DNA from: Flavobacterium frigoritolerans
GTDB lineage: Bacteria > Bacteroidota > Bacteroidia > Flavobacteriales > Flavobacteriaceae
Direction of reading: 5' to 3'
DNA length: 64,000 nt
Assembly: GCF_025847275.1 (NCBI RefSeq)
Contig: NZ_JAOZEV010000007.1
Location: forward strand, 1 to 64,000
Shown here: in pieces, positions 8,660 to 16,644 of the stretch
How the letters are laid out: every line of letters begins with the position of its first letter
Numbering within the stretch: position 1 is the stretch's first letter
Notes under the pieces: model-generated
What the model saw: only the letters and a program-made list of their open reading frames with translations
What the model was told of the DNA's origin: nothing
Databases searched by the model: none
Made by a program: the position numbers and the translations under genes

Positions 8660-8730
8660 GAATCTCCTTTTGTTGTTTGACTAGTATAAACAGAAAAAGG
8701 AGGATTCTAACTGATTTTAGAATACTCCTT
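8660..8730 (-). promoter_or_regulatory. tssD leader with two competing hairpins
   Basis: Three segments can pair in two exclusive ways. A (8660-8671, GAATCTCCTTTT) complements B (8694-8707, AAAAAGGAGGATTC) with one bulge. B (8697-8710) also complements C (8715-8730, TTTTAGAATACTCCTT) with one mismatch. On the tssD transcript the order is C, B, A, ending about 40 nt before the start codon. This could be a stability or attenuation device; no ligand is implied. Confidence 0.4.
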
Positions 8731-8963
8731 AATGTACAATGTACTTTTTGACTTACTTCTTATAGGAAGATAAAGGTATTATAAATCATTTTTGTACGAA
8801 TATACAAATACAAATTACATATTTAAATAAATTAACACTATTTTTCATAAAAAATATAATGAGTGAATTCAAAAAACACGATATGTAATCTTCTTTTGTA
8901 ATTGTAGCTTCTACATCTAATCCATTTTTATTAAATCACAAGTATTTAAAAAATAAAGACATA

Positions 8964-8995
8964 TAAAAAAAACTCCTTAATTTCTTAAGGAGTTT
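8964..8995 (-). terminator. Rho-independent terminator
   Basis: An 11-bp stem (AAACTCCTTAA with TTAAGGAGTTT, TTTC loop) is followed on the minus strand by a run of eight T. It ends transcription of the gene at 9048-10211. It shares the GACATAAAAAAACTCC-like flank with other terminators in this window. Confidence 0.8.
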
Positions 8996-9047
8996 CTTGG
9001 TGCATTGTCAGGGATTACAATCGAACACTTGATAGGAATATTTAGCG

Positions 9048-10211
9048 TTAGTTTTTTTGTCTCAAAATATACAATCCTCCATTTTTTATGATAGGCTCAA
9101 CAACACCTGTGCTATCGTTCATATAACCACCAATATTAATAGTATAATCTAAAAAAGCTACTTTTGATTTTGTTCTCAAATGCTTGGGCAATTCATATAA
9201 ATATAAGTCGTTTTTACATTTGGAATCCTTAAAATACTTTACTGCCTTCTCTTTGAAAAACAAACTTTCGTTGTTATAAGCAACTTGATAGTAAGCTGTG
9301 TTAATAAAAGATGGAAAAACCCAATCTGGAAAATCAAAGTAACCTCCTGTAAAATAATACTCGTCTTTTTTGCGAGAAAGCAATTCGATTGAATTTGAAC
9401 TTTGGTAATCAAACTTTTGCTCCTTTAACAGTTGTGTATAATACATTTTTAGATAATTATCATCTATTTTTTCGCCAATCTGTTTGGTAGAATAAATTCC
9501 GTTTTTTTGGTTTTTTAAAACAATTAACCTTTTGTCAGCAAATTTTGCGGGAAAATTTAAAAAATCAATCTGACCAATGGTATCATTTTCTAATTTGTTA
9601 CTTCCAGAATGCGTAAACCTATAATCTCCTTTTTGTGAGAATAATAAAATCCAATTATTTTTTATTTTAAAATACATTGGATAATTGTCAGCTAGATAGT
9701 CAAAATTCCTATTGGTGTCATAAACTACCATTTCAGCATCTTTGTAATATTTCTCAAAAAGTATTTTAAAATCACTATCCTTAATTTCATTTTTAAAATT
9801 TAGTATTTGCAAAAACTTAGTATAAACCAGCTTCTTTCCTGAAAAATCATACACTCCATTTTCCGCAAATACATACGGTATAAAATTTGCAAAATCAAAA
9901 ACAGATGTATATTTTTCTTTTGCTAAATCATCTGATATAATAATATTTCCTAAATAATTATATTTTGTTAAACCTTTATTATTAGAAACGTAATAATCAT
10001 TATTAATACTATCAAACAATATTGGAAAAGTACCATTCACTGGTAAAATTTCATAATTTTTAGATTGCGGTTTTTCTATTAGGCTTTTAAAATTTTTATA
10101 ACCTTTTGGCTTAAAAAAATCATTTGTTGATATATTATAGGTCGTACATCTGTCTAAAAATAATAACATCAAAAGTGCACTAATAATCAAGGAATAAATT
10201 ATTTTTTTCAT
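9048..10211 (-). CDS. Unknown exported or membrane-anchored protein
   Basis: This 387-residue protein has an N-terminal hydrophobic segment (residues about 4-20) followed by DRC; this is not a canonical lipobox, so it is either a signal anchor or an atypical lipoprotein. The rest is rich in aromatic residues and short beta-like blocks (for example SVFDFANFIPYVF, NGVYDFSGKKLVY), which could be a repeat or propeller fold. I do not recognise a family. It stands alone with its own terminator and is not operonic with tssD. Confidence 0.6.
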   Translation of the reverse strand: MKKIIYSLIISALLMLLFLDRCTTYNISTNDFFKPKGYKNFKSLIEKPQSKNYEILPVNGTFPILFDSINNDYYVSNNKGLTKYNYLGNIIISDDLAKEKYTSVFDFANFIPYVFAENGVYDFSGKKLVYTKFLQILNFKNEIKDSDFKILFEKYYKDAEMVVYDTNRNFDYLADNYPMYFKIKNNWILLFSQKGDYRFTHSGSNKLENDTIGQIDFLNFPAKFADKRLIVLKNQKNGIYSTKQIGEKIDDNYLKMYYTQLLKEQKFDYQSSNSIELLSRKKDEYYFTGGYFDFPDWVFPSFINTAYYQVAYNNESLFFKEKAVKYFKDSKCKNDLYLYELPKHLRTKSKVAFLDYTINIGGYMNDSTGVVEPIIKNGGLYILRQKN

Positions 10212-10346
10212 ATTTTTTTGATCAATTTTAAGCTTTCGGAGGCAAAATTACTGCGCACTTGTATATAATTCTGATAAAGATAAGATTTACTTACTATTTT
10301 GTGGACTATTCTAAAATTTGCATGAAAGTTTTTTTTAACAACAAGA

Positions 10347-10384
10347 ATTTCAAAAAAAGACATAAAAAACTCCATTATTTCTAA
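10347..10384. repeat. Half copy of a terminator-type sequence
   Basis: These 38 bases match 11651-11689 except for one A in a homopolymer, but the second arm of the hairpin is missing. The two copies flank the serine hydrolase gene at 10486-11595 in direct orientation. Confidence 0.75.
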
Positions 10385-10485
10385 ATATTATTTATGAAGC
10401 AAGCATATTACAATTTTACTGGATTAAATAAATTTTATAGCTGATATAATTTTATATATTTAACTTTGAGAAACTTAACATTCTA

Positions 10486-11595
10486 ATGAGAATTAAAATT
10501 TTTATTTTACTGCTATCAATTTTTACTTCTAATCTCGTTTTATCTCAACATAAAAAGAGTGAAGTTATTAATTATCTCAAAAAGGAAATGGAGGAAAAAA
10601 AAATTCCAGGTTGTCAGCTTGTCATACTTAGAGATAATAAAATTGTATTATCCGAAGCTCTTGGAATTGCTTACTTACCATTTTCAATACCAGTGAAAAC
10701 AAATACCGTCTTTTCAATAAATTCTATTTCTAAAGTTTTTACCTCAGTTGCTATAATGCAATTACAAGAGCAAAATAAACTCAATATTAATGACCAAATT
10801 TACCATTATATAGATTCTATTCCTGAAAATTGGAAAAAAATAACAATTAAACAATTGATGAGCCACACATCTGGGCTTCCTGATATTGAGGATGAAAAAG
10901 GTCTTATTGGAGATATGGGCCAAGATTCAGCATGGCTAAAGGTTCAAAAATTGCCATTACAATCCGAAGTTGGAGAAAAGTTTAATTATAATGCCACCAA
11001 CTACTATATTTTACAACGCATTATTGAAAAATACAGTGGTACCACATTTGAAAAGTTTGTCCGCAGAAATCAGTTTGATGTATTACTAATGAAGCAAATA
11101 TACTATGGCAATTCTTATGATGTAATTGAGAACAAATGTCCGACTTATACCTATTATAATCAGGATAAAATAACGGGAGAATATATCAAAGAAGCCAAAT
11201 TAAAGGAGGTATATGAAGAATTTCCATCAAAAATGATAACCGATGCTGGGGCATTTACAACAGCTGAAGAAATGGCAAAATGGATAATCGGACTGCGATT
11301 GGGTAAGCTTCTTAAAAAAAATGAAAATATTAATACCATTTGGGAGCCTGTAAAAATGAATAATGGATCTTATGATGGTCTTGGCGGGCTTTTAAATGCA
11401 TATGCTTTAGGCTGGCCAGTAATTACTCGACAAAACCATTCTGCAGTTGCCTCCGTTGGCGGCGGTCGTGCAGCTTTCATTATTTATCCCAAAGATAATC
11501 TTGCAATAATCCTTTTTACAAATCTTACAGGTATCTCAATAGAAGAAATCATTGAAAAAATAGCAAAATTATACGTTGATGATGTAGGTAATTGA
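10486..11595 (+). CDS. Serine hydrolase of the beta-lactamase/penicillin-binding family
   Basis: This 369-residue protein has a signal peptide (cleavage near SQHKK, residue 20). The SxxK nucleophile motif is at about residues 80-83 (SISK), with the usual KITIKQLMSHTSGLPD block after it. The YxN position aligns to YNATNY, so the Asn of a classical YSN is Ala here; such variation occurs in this broad family. A GGGRAAF block stands in for the third motif. It likely cleaves an ester or D-Ala peptide in the periplasm; substrate is unknown. It is a single gene, flanked by directly repeated terminator sequence, which suggests insertion next to the tRNA. Confidence 0.82.
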   Translation: MRIKIFILLLSIFTSNLVLSQHKKSEVINYLKKEMEEKKIPGCQLVILRDNKIVLSEALGIAYLPFSIPVKTNTVFSINSISKVFTSVAIMQLQEQNKLNINDQIYHYIDSIPENWKKITIKQLMSHTSGLPDIEDEKGLIGDMGQDSAWLKVQKLPLQSEVGEKFNYNATNYYILQRIIEKYSGTTFEKFVRRNQFDVLLMKQIYYGNSYDVIENKCPTYTYYNQDKITGEYIKEAKLKEVYEEFPSKMITDAGAFTTAEEMAKWIIGLRLGKLLKKNENINTIWEPVKMNNGSYDGLGGLLNAYALGWPVITRQNHSAVASVGGGRAAFIIYPKDNLAIILFTNLTGISIEEIIEKIAKLYVDDVGN

Positions 11596-11664
11596 ACTTT
11601 TGAACATGATCCCGAAGAATTTCAAAATTTTCCTATTTGTACCAAAAAATATTTCAAAAAAAGA

Positions 11665-11697
11665 CATAAAAAAACTCCATTATTTCTAATGGAGTTT
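11665..11697 (-). terminator. Terminator of tRNA-Val
   Basis: An 11-bp stem (AAACTCCATTA with TAATGGAGTTT, TTTC loop) starts 3 bases after the encoded CCA of the tRNA and is followed by a T run on the minus strand. Confidence 0.8.
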
Positions 11698-11699
11698 CT

Positions 11700-11777
11700 T
11701 GGTGGGCGATGAGGGGTTCGAACCCCCGACCCCCTCGGTGTAAACGAGGTGCTCTGAACCAGCTGAGCTAATCGCCC
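11700..11777 (-). tRNA. tRNA-Val (anticodon TAC), CCA encoded
   Basis: The minus strand starts GGGCGATTAGCTCAGCTGG and folds into a full cloverleaf: 7-bp acceptor stem (GGGCGAT/ATCGCCC), D arm, anticodon stem CCTCG/CGAGG with loop TTTACAC giving anticodon TAC, variable region, and T arm GGGGGTTCGAACCCC. An encoded CCA follows at 11700-11702. The mature part without CCA is 11703-11777. It has its own terminator and no neighbouring tRNAs in the window. Confidence 0.95.
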
Positions 11778-11977
11778 TTAACAATTAATTAATTTCTTAA
11801 CCCGATTGCGAGTGCAAATATACAGCTAGAATTCGTATTAGCAAGACTTTTTTTAAAATAAATTTAAAGTTTTTTTTACAAAGCTCTTTTACAACACTTT
11901 AATTACTTCACGAAATGATATAATTCTTTTGTAATAACTCACTATAGTCATACATTTGTATTTATATATATTATACA

Positions 11978-13765
11978 ATGGCAAGATACAACGAAAATGA
12001 TTTACCTAAATCAAAAATAACCGCTACTTCACTCAATAAAGCAACAATAATTTTTAAATACGCAGGAAATCACCAATGGAAATTTTATGTTGGATTGGTA
12101 TTTTTGCTCTTTACAGGAGCAACTGCATTGGCTTTTCCTAAGTTAATGGGAATGCTAATAGATTGTGTTAAGAACAAAGACAACTCCGAAGCTAATATGA
12201 TTGCGCTTGGACTGGTTGTTATTCTTTTTTTACAATCTATCTGTTCTTTCTTTAGATTATCATTGTTTGTAAATTTCACCGAAAACACACTGGCAAATCT
12301 TCGTTCGGCGCTTTACAGTAATTTGGTAAAATTACCCATGTCTTTCTTTTCTCAAAAACGTGTAGGAGAATTAAATAGCCGAATCAGTGCTGATATTACT
12401 CAGATACAAGATACCTTAACATCTACAATTGCAGAATTCTTACGTCAGTTTATACTAATTATAGGAGGAGTTATTTTATTAGCTACCGAAAGTTTAAAAC
12501 TGACCTTATTAATGTTATCTGTAGTTCCGCTTGTAGCAGTTGCAGCAGTTATTTTTGGACGTTTCATTCGTAAATATTCAAAAAAAGTGCAAGATCAGGT
12601 TGCCGAAAGTCAGGTAATTGTTGAAGAAACAATGCAAGGAATTAGCATCGTAAAGGCTTTTGCTAATGAATGGTACGAAATTGCACGTTATGACGGAAAA
12701 ATTAAAGAAGTAGTAAAACTAGCTATCAAAGGAGGTAAATACAGTGGTTACTTTGCTTCGTTTATTATATTCTGTTTATTTGGAGCAATCGTAGCTGTAG
12801 TTTGGTATGGTGTACGATTAAGTATTGCCGGCGAAATGAGCGTAGGACAATTAATTTCGTTTGTACTCTACTCTACTTTTGTTGGAGCTTCTTTTGGTGG
12901 AATCGCCGAATTATATGCACAAATACAAAAAGCAATTGGTGCAACCGAGCGTGTTTTTGAATTATTAGATGAGCATCCTGAGAAAATAAACTCACACCAA
13001 AATTCAACGACTATTGAAAAAATACAAGGAAATGTAACTTTCAAGAATGTACAATTCAGTTATCCGTCAAGAACAGAAATTATGGTGCTAAAAGACGTCA
13101 ATTTCACTGCCAAATTTGGTCAAAAAATTGCAATCGTAGGACCAAGTGGAGCCGGAAAATCGACAATCTCTTCTTTATTATTACGATTTTATGATATCGA
13201 TGCAGGAGAAATCATTATAGACGGAAAAAATATCTATGATTATGATTTGGAAAATCTAAGAGGAAACATGAGTATTGTTCCCCAAGATGTAATTTTGTTT
13301 GGAGGAACCATTAGAGAGAATATCGCCTACGGTAAACCAGATGCTACAGAAGAAGAAATTTTACTGGCAGCCAAACAAGCCAATGCATTTAATTTTATTG
13401 AAGGATTCCCTGAAAAATTCGACACGTTGGTTGGAGAAAGAGGAATTAAACTTTCTGGCGGACAGCGTCAGCGTATAGCAATTGCACGTGCATTACTTAA
13501 AAACCCAAGTATTTTAATTCTTGATGAAGCAACATCATCATTAGATAGCGAAAGCGAAAAATTAGTACAGGAAGCATTAGAGATTTTAATGCAAGGAAGA
13601 ACAAGTATTATTATTGCACACCGTTTATCAACCATTCGTAGTGCCGACCAAATCTTAGTTCTTGATAATGGAATAATTTCTGAACAAGGAACACACCAGG
13701 AATTAATTACTTTAGAAAACGGAACATATAAAAACTTAAGCAACTTACAATTTAGTAATTCTTAA
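11978..13765 (+). CDS. ABC exporter, fused membrane and ATPase domains
   Basis: This 595-residue half-transporter has six predicted helices in residues ~35-310 (type IV exporter fold), then a nucleotide-binding domain. Motifs are Walker A GPSGAGKST (~386), signature LSGGQRQR (~491), Walker B ILILDEATSSLD and H-loop IIIAHRLST. It is the MsbA/multidrug subfamily and works as a dimer in the inner membrane; two such proteins or a homodimer would form the pump. Substrate cannot be told from sequence (lipid, peptide or drug). It is monocistronic, with a strong terminator after it. Confidence 0.9.
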   Translation: MARYNENDLPKSKITATSLNKATIIFKYAGNHQWKFYVGLVFLLFTGATALAFPKLMGMLIDCVKNKDNSEANMIALGLVVILFLQSICSFFRLSLFVNFTENTLANLRSALYSNLVKLPMSFFSQKRVGELNSRISADITQIQDTLTSTIAEFLRQFILIIGGVILLATESLKLTLLMLSVVPLVAVAAVIFGRFIRKYSKKVQDQVAESQVIVEETMQGISIVKAFANEWYEIARYDGKIKEVVKLAIKGGKYSGYFASFIIFCLFGAIVAVVWYGVRLSIAGEMSVGQLISFVLYSTFVGASFGGIAELYAQIQKAIGATERVFELLDEHPEKINSHQNSTTIEKIQGNVTFKNVQFSYPSRTEIMVLKDVNFTAKFGQKIAIVGPSGAGKSTISSLLLRFYDIDAGEIIIDGKNIYDYDLENLRGNMSIVPQDVILFGGTIRENIAYGKPDATEEEILLAAKQANAFNFIEGFPEKFDTLVGERGIKLSGGQRQRIAIARALLKNPSILILDEATSSLDSESEKLVQEALEILMQGRTSIIIAHRLSTIRSADQILVLDNGIISEQGTHQELITLENGTYKNLSNLQFSNS

Positions 13766-13935
13766 ATATAAAATCAATCAGCAAACTTGTATAAACAATA
13801 ACGCAGATGACACCCTATTATTAAAGTAAAAACACTGATAATAGGCCTCAAGAAAATTAGTAAAGCAACCATACAAGTAATTTAACAACGATTGAGAGTA
13901 TTTACTACTTAAAATTAATTGTCATAAAAAGACAT

Positions 13936-13969
13936 AAAAAAAACTCCAATTTTCATTGGAGTTTTTTTT
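13936..13969. terminator. Bidirectional terminator
   Basis: Stem AAACTCCAAT/ATTGGAGTTT with A run before and T run after, between the convergent ABC exporter and proline dehydrogenase genes. A weaker inverted repeat (CCTATTAT/ATAATAGG) lies at 13814-13845. Confidence 0.85.
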
Positions 13970-14017
13970 TATAATTAACTGAGATTACAGCCTACAACTG
14001 AAAACTAGGATTAAAAC

Positions 14018-15187
14018 CTACTCTCCTTTTCTTCTCTTACGCTCAGTTTTTAAAAGCTCTAATTCTCTATTAGTTTGTCCAGCAACCGAAGTATTTTCTT
14101 CCGCTCGACGGATAAGGTAAGGCATAACATCTTTTACAGGTCCAAACGGAAGGTATTTAGCAACATTATATCCATTTTCAGCCAGATTATAACTAATGTT
14201 ATCACTCATACCATATAACTGACCAAAACAAATTCTGTGGTCGTTATTTTTAATCCCTCTTTCTTGCATTAATTGCATTAAAGTATAAGAACTCGTTTCG
14301 TTATGTGTTCCTGCAAAAATAGACATTGTATCTAAATGCTCTAACATATATAAAACTGCTGCATCGTAATTAATATCAGTAGCTTCTTTAGAAACACAGA
14401 TTGGAGAAACATATTTTTTCTCTTCAGCTCTTTTATTTTCTTTTTCCATGTAAGCACCACGAACTAATTTCATTCCTATAAAGAAACCTTCAGCTTTAGT
14501 TTGTTCGTGTAATTTTTTTAAATAATCCAAACGATCCCAACGATACATTTGTAATGTATTAAATACAATTGCTTTCTCTTTATTGTATTTACGCATCATT
14601 TCGGTAACTAAATCATCTGCGGCATCTTGCATCCAACTTTCTTCACCATCAATAAGTAAAGCCACATCATTTTTATGAGCTTCCTTACACACAATATCAA
14701 AACGCTCTACTACTCTATTCCACTCTGTTTGTTCAGCAGGGCTTAAAGTTTGTTTCTCACCTAATTTCTCATACAATTCAAAACGACCTAAACCAGTTGG
14801 TTTAAAAACCGCAAACGGAATAGCTTCACGTTCTTTGGCAAACTCAATTGTTTTTAAAGTCATTTTTAAAGCAGCGTCAAATTGCGCCTCTTCTTCTTTC
14901 CCTTCTACAGAATAATCTAATACAGAACAAACACCTTTGGTGTACATTTTGTCAACAACAGTAATACAATCATCCTCATTTACTCCACCACAAAAATGGT
15001 CGAAAACTGTGGCACGAATTAATTTTTCTACAGGTAAGTTTGCTTTTAATGCAAAATTAGTAACCGCTGTTCCGATACGAACTAAAGGTTGATTAGCAAT
15101 CATTTTAAAAAGAAAATAAGCTCTATCAAGTTCTGTATCACTTTTTAACGAAAATGCAACTTGTGTATTGTTAAATATTTTTTCCAT
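14018..15187 (-). CDS. Proline dehydrogenase
   Basis: This 389-residue FAD enzyme oxidises proline to pyrroline-5-carboxylate. It has the PRODH barrel signatures: FIGMKLVRGAYMEKE in the middle and LPFGPVKDVMPYLIRRAEENTS near the C-terminus, with the conserved arginines that hold proline. It is a stand-alone enzyme, not a PutA fusion, as is usual in Bacteroidota. It has its own promoter with a -7 box at 15210-15217. No P5C dehydrogenase gene is adjacent. Confidence 0.93.
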   Translation of the reverse strand: MEKIFNNTQVAFSLKSDTELDRAYFLFKMIANQPLVRIGTAVTNFALKANLPVEKLIRATVFDHFCGGVNEDDCITVVDKMYTKGVCSVLDYSVEGKEEEAQFDAALKMTLKTIEFAKEREAIPFAVFKPTGLGRFELYEKLGEKQTLSPAEQTEWNRVVERFDIVCKEAHKNDVALLIDGEESWMQDAADDLVTEMMRKYNKEKAIVFNTLQMYRWDRLDYLKKLHEQTKAEGFFIGMKLVRGAYMEKENKRAEEKKYVSPICVSKEATDINYDAAVLYMLEHLDTMSIFAGTHNETSSYTLMQLMQERGIKNNDHRICFGQLYGMSDNISYNLAENGYNVAKYLPFGPVKDVMPYLIRRAEENTSVAGQTNRELELLKTERKRRKGE

Positions 15188-15209
15188 TATCTAGGGATTT
15201 TTTTTTGTG

Positions 15210-15217
15210 CAAATATA
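15210..15217 (-). promoter_or_regulatory. -7 box of the proline dehydrogenase gene
   Basis: The minus strand reads TATATTTG, a perfect TAnnTTTG box of the Bacteroidota sigma factor, 22 bases before the start codon. Transcription would begin about 15-17 bases before the ATG, so the leader is very short. Confidence 0.6.
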
Positions 15218-15283
15218 GAGAGAGTTTGAATATTATTTACTTAAAAATGCCTTATTTTGCGCTTTCAATTAACTACAGAAAAC

Positions 15284-16351
15284 ATGCAATCAATTCACGC
15301 CAATAATTATCCTATTCATTTTAATGAAAATGCATACGAAGCTTTAAATAATCATTTAAAGGAAAACAAGTATTCTAATTTATTTATCGTTGTAGATACA
15401 GATACAAATGAGTATTGCTTACCTAAATTTCTACCATTATTAGAAACTGACCTTACTATAGAGATTGTCGAGTTTGAATCGGGTGAAATCAATAAAAATA
15501 TTGAGACTTGTATTGAAATATGGAAAGTACTAACTGAACTTGGTGCCGACAGAAAAACATTAATAATTAACCTTGGCGGTGGTGTTGTTACTGATTTAGG
15601 TGGTTTTGTAGCTTCTACATTTAAACGTGGGGTCGATTTTATACACATACCAACTACCTTATTATCTATGGTCGATGCTTCTGTAGGAGGTAAAAATGGT
15701 GTTGACTTAGGAAATCTCAAAAACCAGATTGGTGTTATCAATGTTCCAAAAATGGTATTAATTGATACACAATACTTAGAAACTTTATCGCAAAGCGAAA
15801 TGCGCTCTGGTCTTGCTGAGATGTTAAAACATGGATTAATTTACGATGCAGCCTATTGGGAAAAGTTTTTAGATTTAAAAGCTATCGATTTTGCAGACCT
15901 TGATGAATTGATATATCGTTCTGTAGAAATTAAAAATGAAATCGTAATGCAAGACCCTACCGAAAAGCATATTCGTAAGGCTTTAAATTTCGGACACACA
16001 CTAGGACATGCAATCGAAAGTTACTTTTTAGAGAATAAAAATAAGAAAACATTACTACATGGTGAAGCAATTGCTATTGGAATGATTCTCGAAAGTTATA
16101 TCTCATTACACAAAAACTTACTTACTAAAGAGGAATATTCTCAGATAAAATCAGCTATAAAATCAATTTATGACGATGTCATTATTGAAGAAAATGACAT
16201 CGAACCAATCTTAGAATTGTTAATTCATGATAAAAAAAATGAATATGGGCTAATTCAGTTTGCATTGATCGAAGGAATTGGAAAAATCAAGATCAATCAA
16301 TCGGTTGAAAATGAATTAATTCTTCAATCCTTTCAAGATTACAAATCTTAA
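15284..16351 (+). CDS. aroB: 3-dehydroquinate synthase
   Basis: This is the second shikimate-pathway enzyme (DAHP to 3-dehydroquinate, NAD and divalent metal dependent), about 355 residues from the ATG chosen. The GGGVVTDLGGFVASTFKRG NAD-binding block, DASVGGKNGVDL, SGLAEMLKHGLI, FGHTLGHAIE and LHGEAIAIGM metal and substrate motifs are all present. An in-frame TTG at 15257 lies upstream, but the ATG at 15284 fits the usual family start and a promoter-like TTTG...TATTTTG pair around 15225-15259 would exclude the TTG. It is divergent from proline dehydrogenase. Confidence 0.95.
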   Translation: MQSIHANNYPIHFNENAYEALNNHLKENKYSNLFIVVDTDTNEYCLPKFLPLLETDLTIEIVEFESGEINKNIETCIEIWKVLTELGADRKTLIINLGGGVVTDLGGFVASTFKRGVDFIHIPTTLLSMVDASVGGKNGVDLGNLKNQIGVINVPKMVLIDTQYLETLSQSEMRSGLAEMLKHGLIYDAAYWEKFLDLKAIDFADLDELIYRSVEIKNEIVMQDPTEKHIRKALNFGHTLGHAIESYFLENKNKKTLLHGEAIAIGMILESYISLHKNLLTKEEYSQIKSAIKSIYDDVIIEENDIEPILELLIHDKKNEYGLIQFALIEGIGKIKINQSVENELILQSFQDYKS

Positions 16352-16372
16352 CTTATTTTTTAATAAAAAAGC

Positions 16373-16405
16373 TTTGCTTTAAGTATATAATATTTTTTAC
16401 ATTTG
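16373..16405 (+). promoter_or_regulatory. Promoter of speA
   Basis: TTTG at 16373-16376 and TACATTTG at 16398-16405 are separated by 21 bases. This is a full match to the Bacteroidota TTTG-N19-21-TAnnTTTG promoter. The start point would be near 16410-16413, giving a leader of about 230 nt before speA. Confidence 0.75.
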
Positions 16406-16409
16406 CACC

Positions 16410-16589
16410 GTGAAAAAAAATCAAAAACAAAAACAATTTAGCTCACACAGAAGCTACGCCAATACTTCATTCTTGAGGATATTGAACCGTTTTTATAACA
16501 TAAAAGGAAACTTTTGTTTTGATATCTTTCAATGCTCAAAAGCAGAGCACGAAAAATTGCAAATCGTGTTCGCAAATATTAGGGTTTGA
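16410..16589 (+). CDS. Possible small ORF in the speA leader
   Basis: An open frame of 59 codons starts with GTG and begins KKNQKQKQF; it contains two Cys, several His and a basic N-terminus. It ends about 55 bases before speA. It would start right at the predicted transcription start, so translation would have to be leaderless. The leader may instead be untranslated regulatory RNA. I recognise no family; treat as a candidate only. Confidence 0.25.
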   Translation: MKKNQKQKQFSSHRSYANTSFLRILNRFYNIKGNFCFDIFQCSKAEHEKLQIVFANIRV

Positions 16590-16644
16590 ATTCTAGATTA
16601 TTTTATTGTTTACAACTAATTTAATTTATAATACACCTATCTCA

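Larger units (their letters stand above)
8640..9047. other. Intergenic region upstream of tssD
   Basis: About 400 bp without a gene. It holds the tssD leader hairpins (8660-8730), an AT-rich stretch around 8800-8880 where the tssD promoter probably lies, the terminator of the gene at 9048-10211, and a tRNA-end-like sequence at 8996-9030. I found no exact TAnnTTTG box for tssD. Confidence 0.5.

Noticed and set aside
8996..9030. Second tRNA gene next to the terminator at 8964
   Set aside because: It has a TGGTG-like end and a T-arm-like stretch, but no cloverleaf can be completed.
13814..13845. Inverted repeat CCTATTAT/ATAATAGG as an operator
   Set aside because: It sits between convergent gene ends without a promoter; more likely part of the 3' end.
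16606..16644. TTG start for SpeA
   Set aside because: The ATG at 16645 begins the family-like sequence; the extra 13 residues do not.
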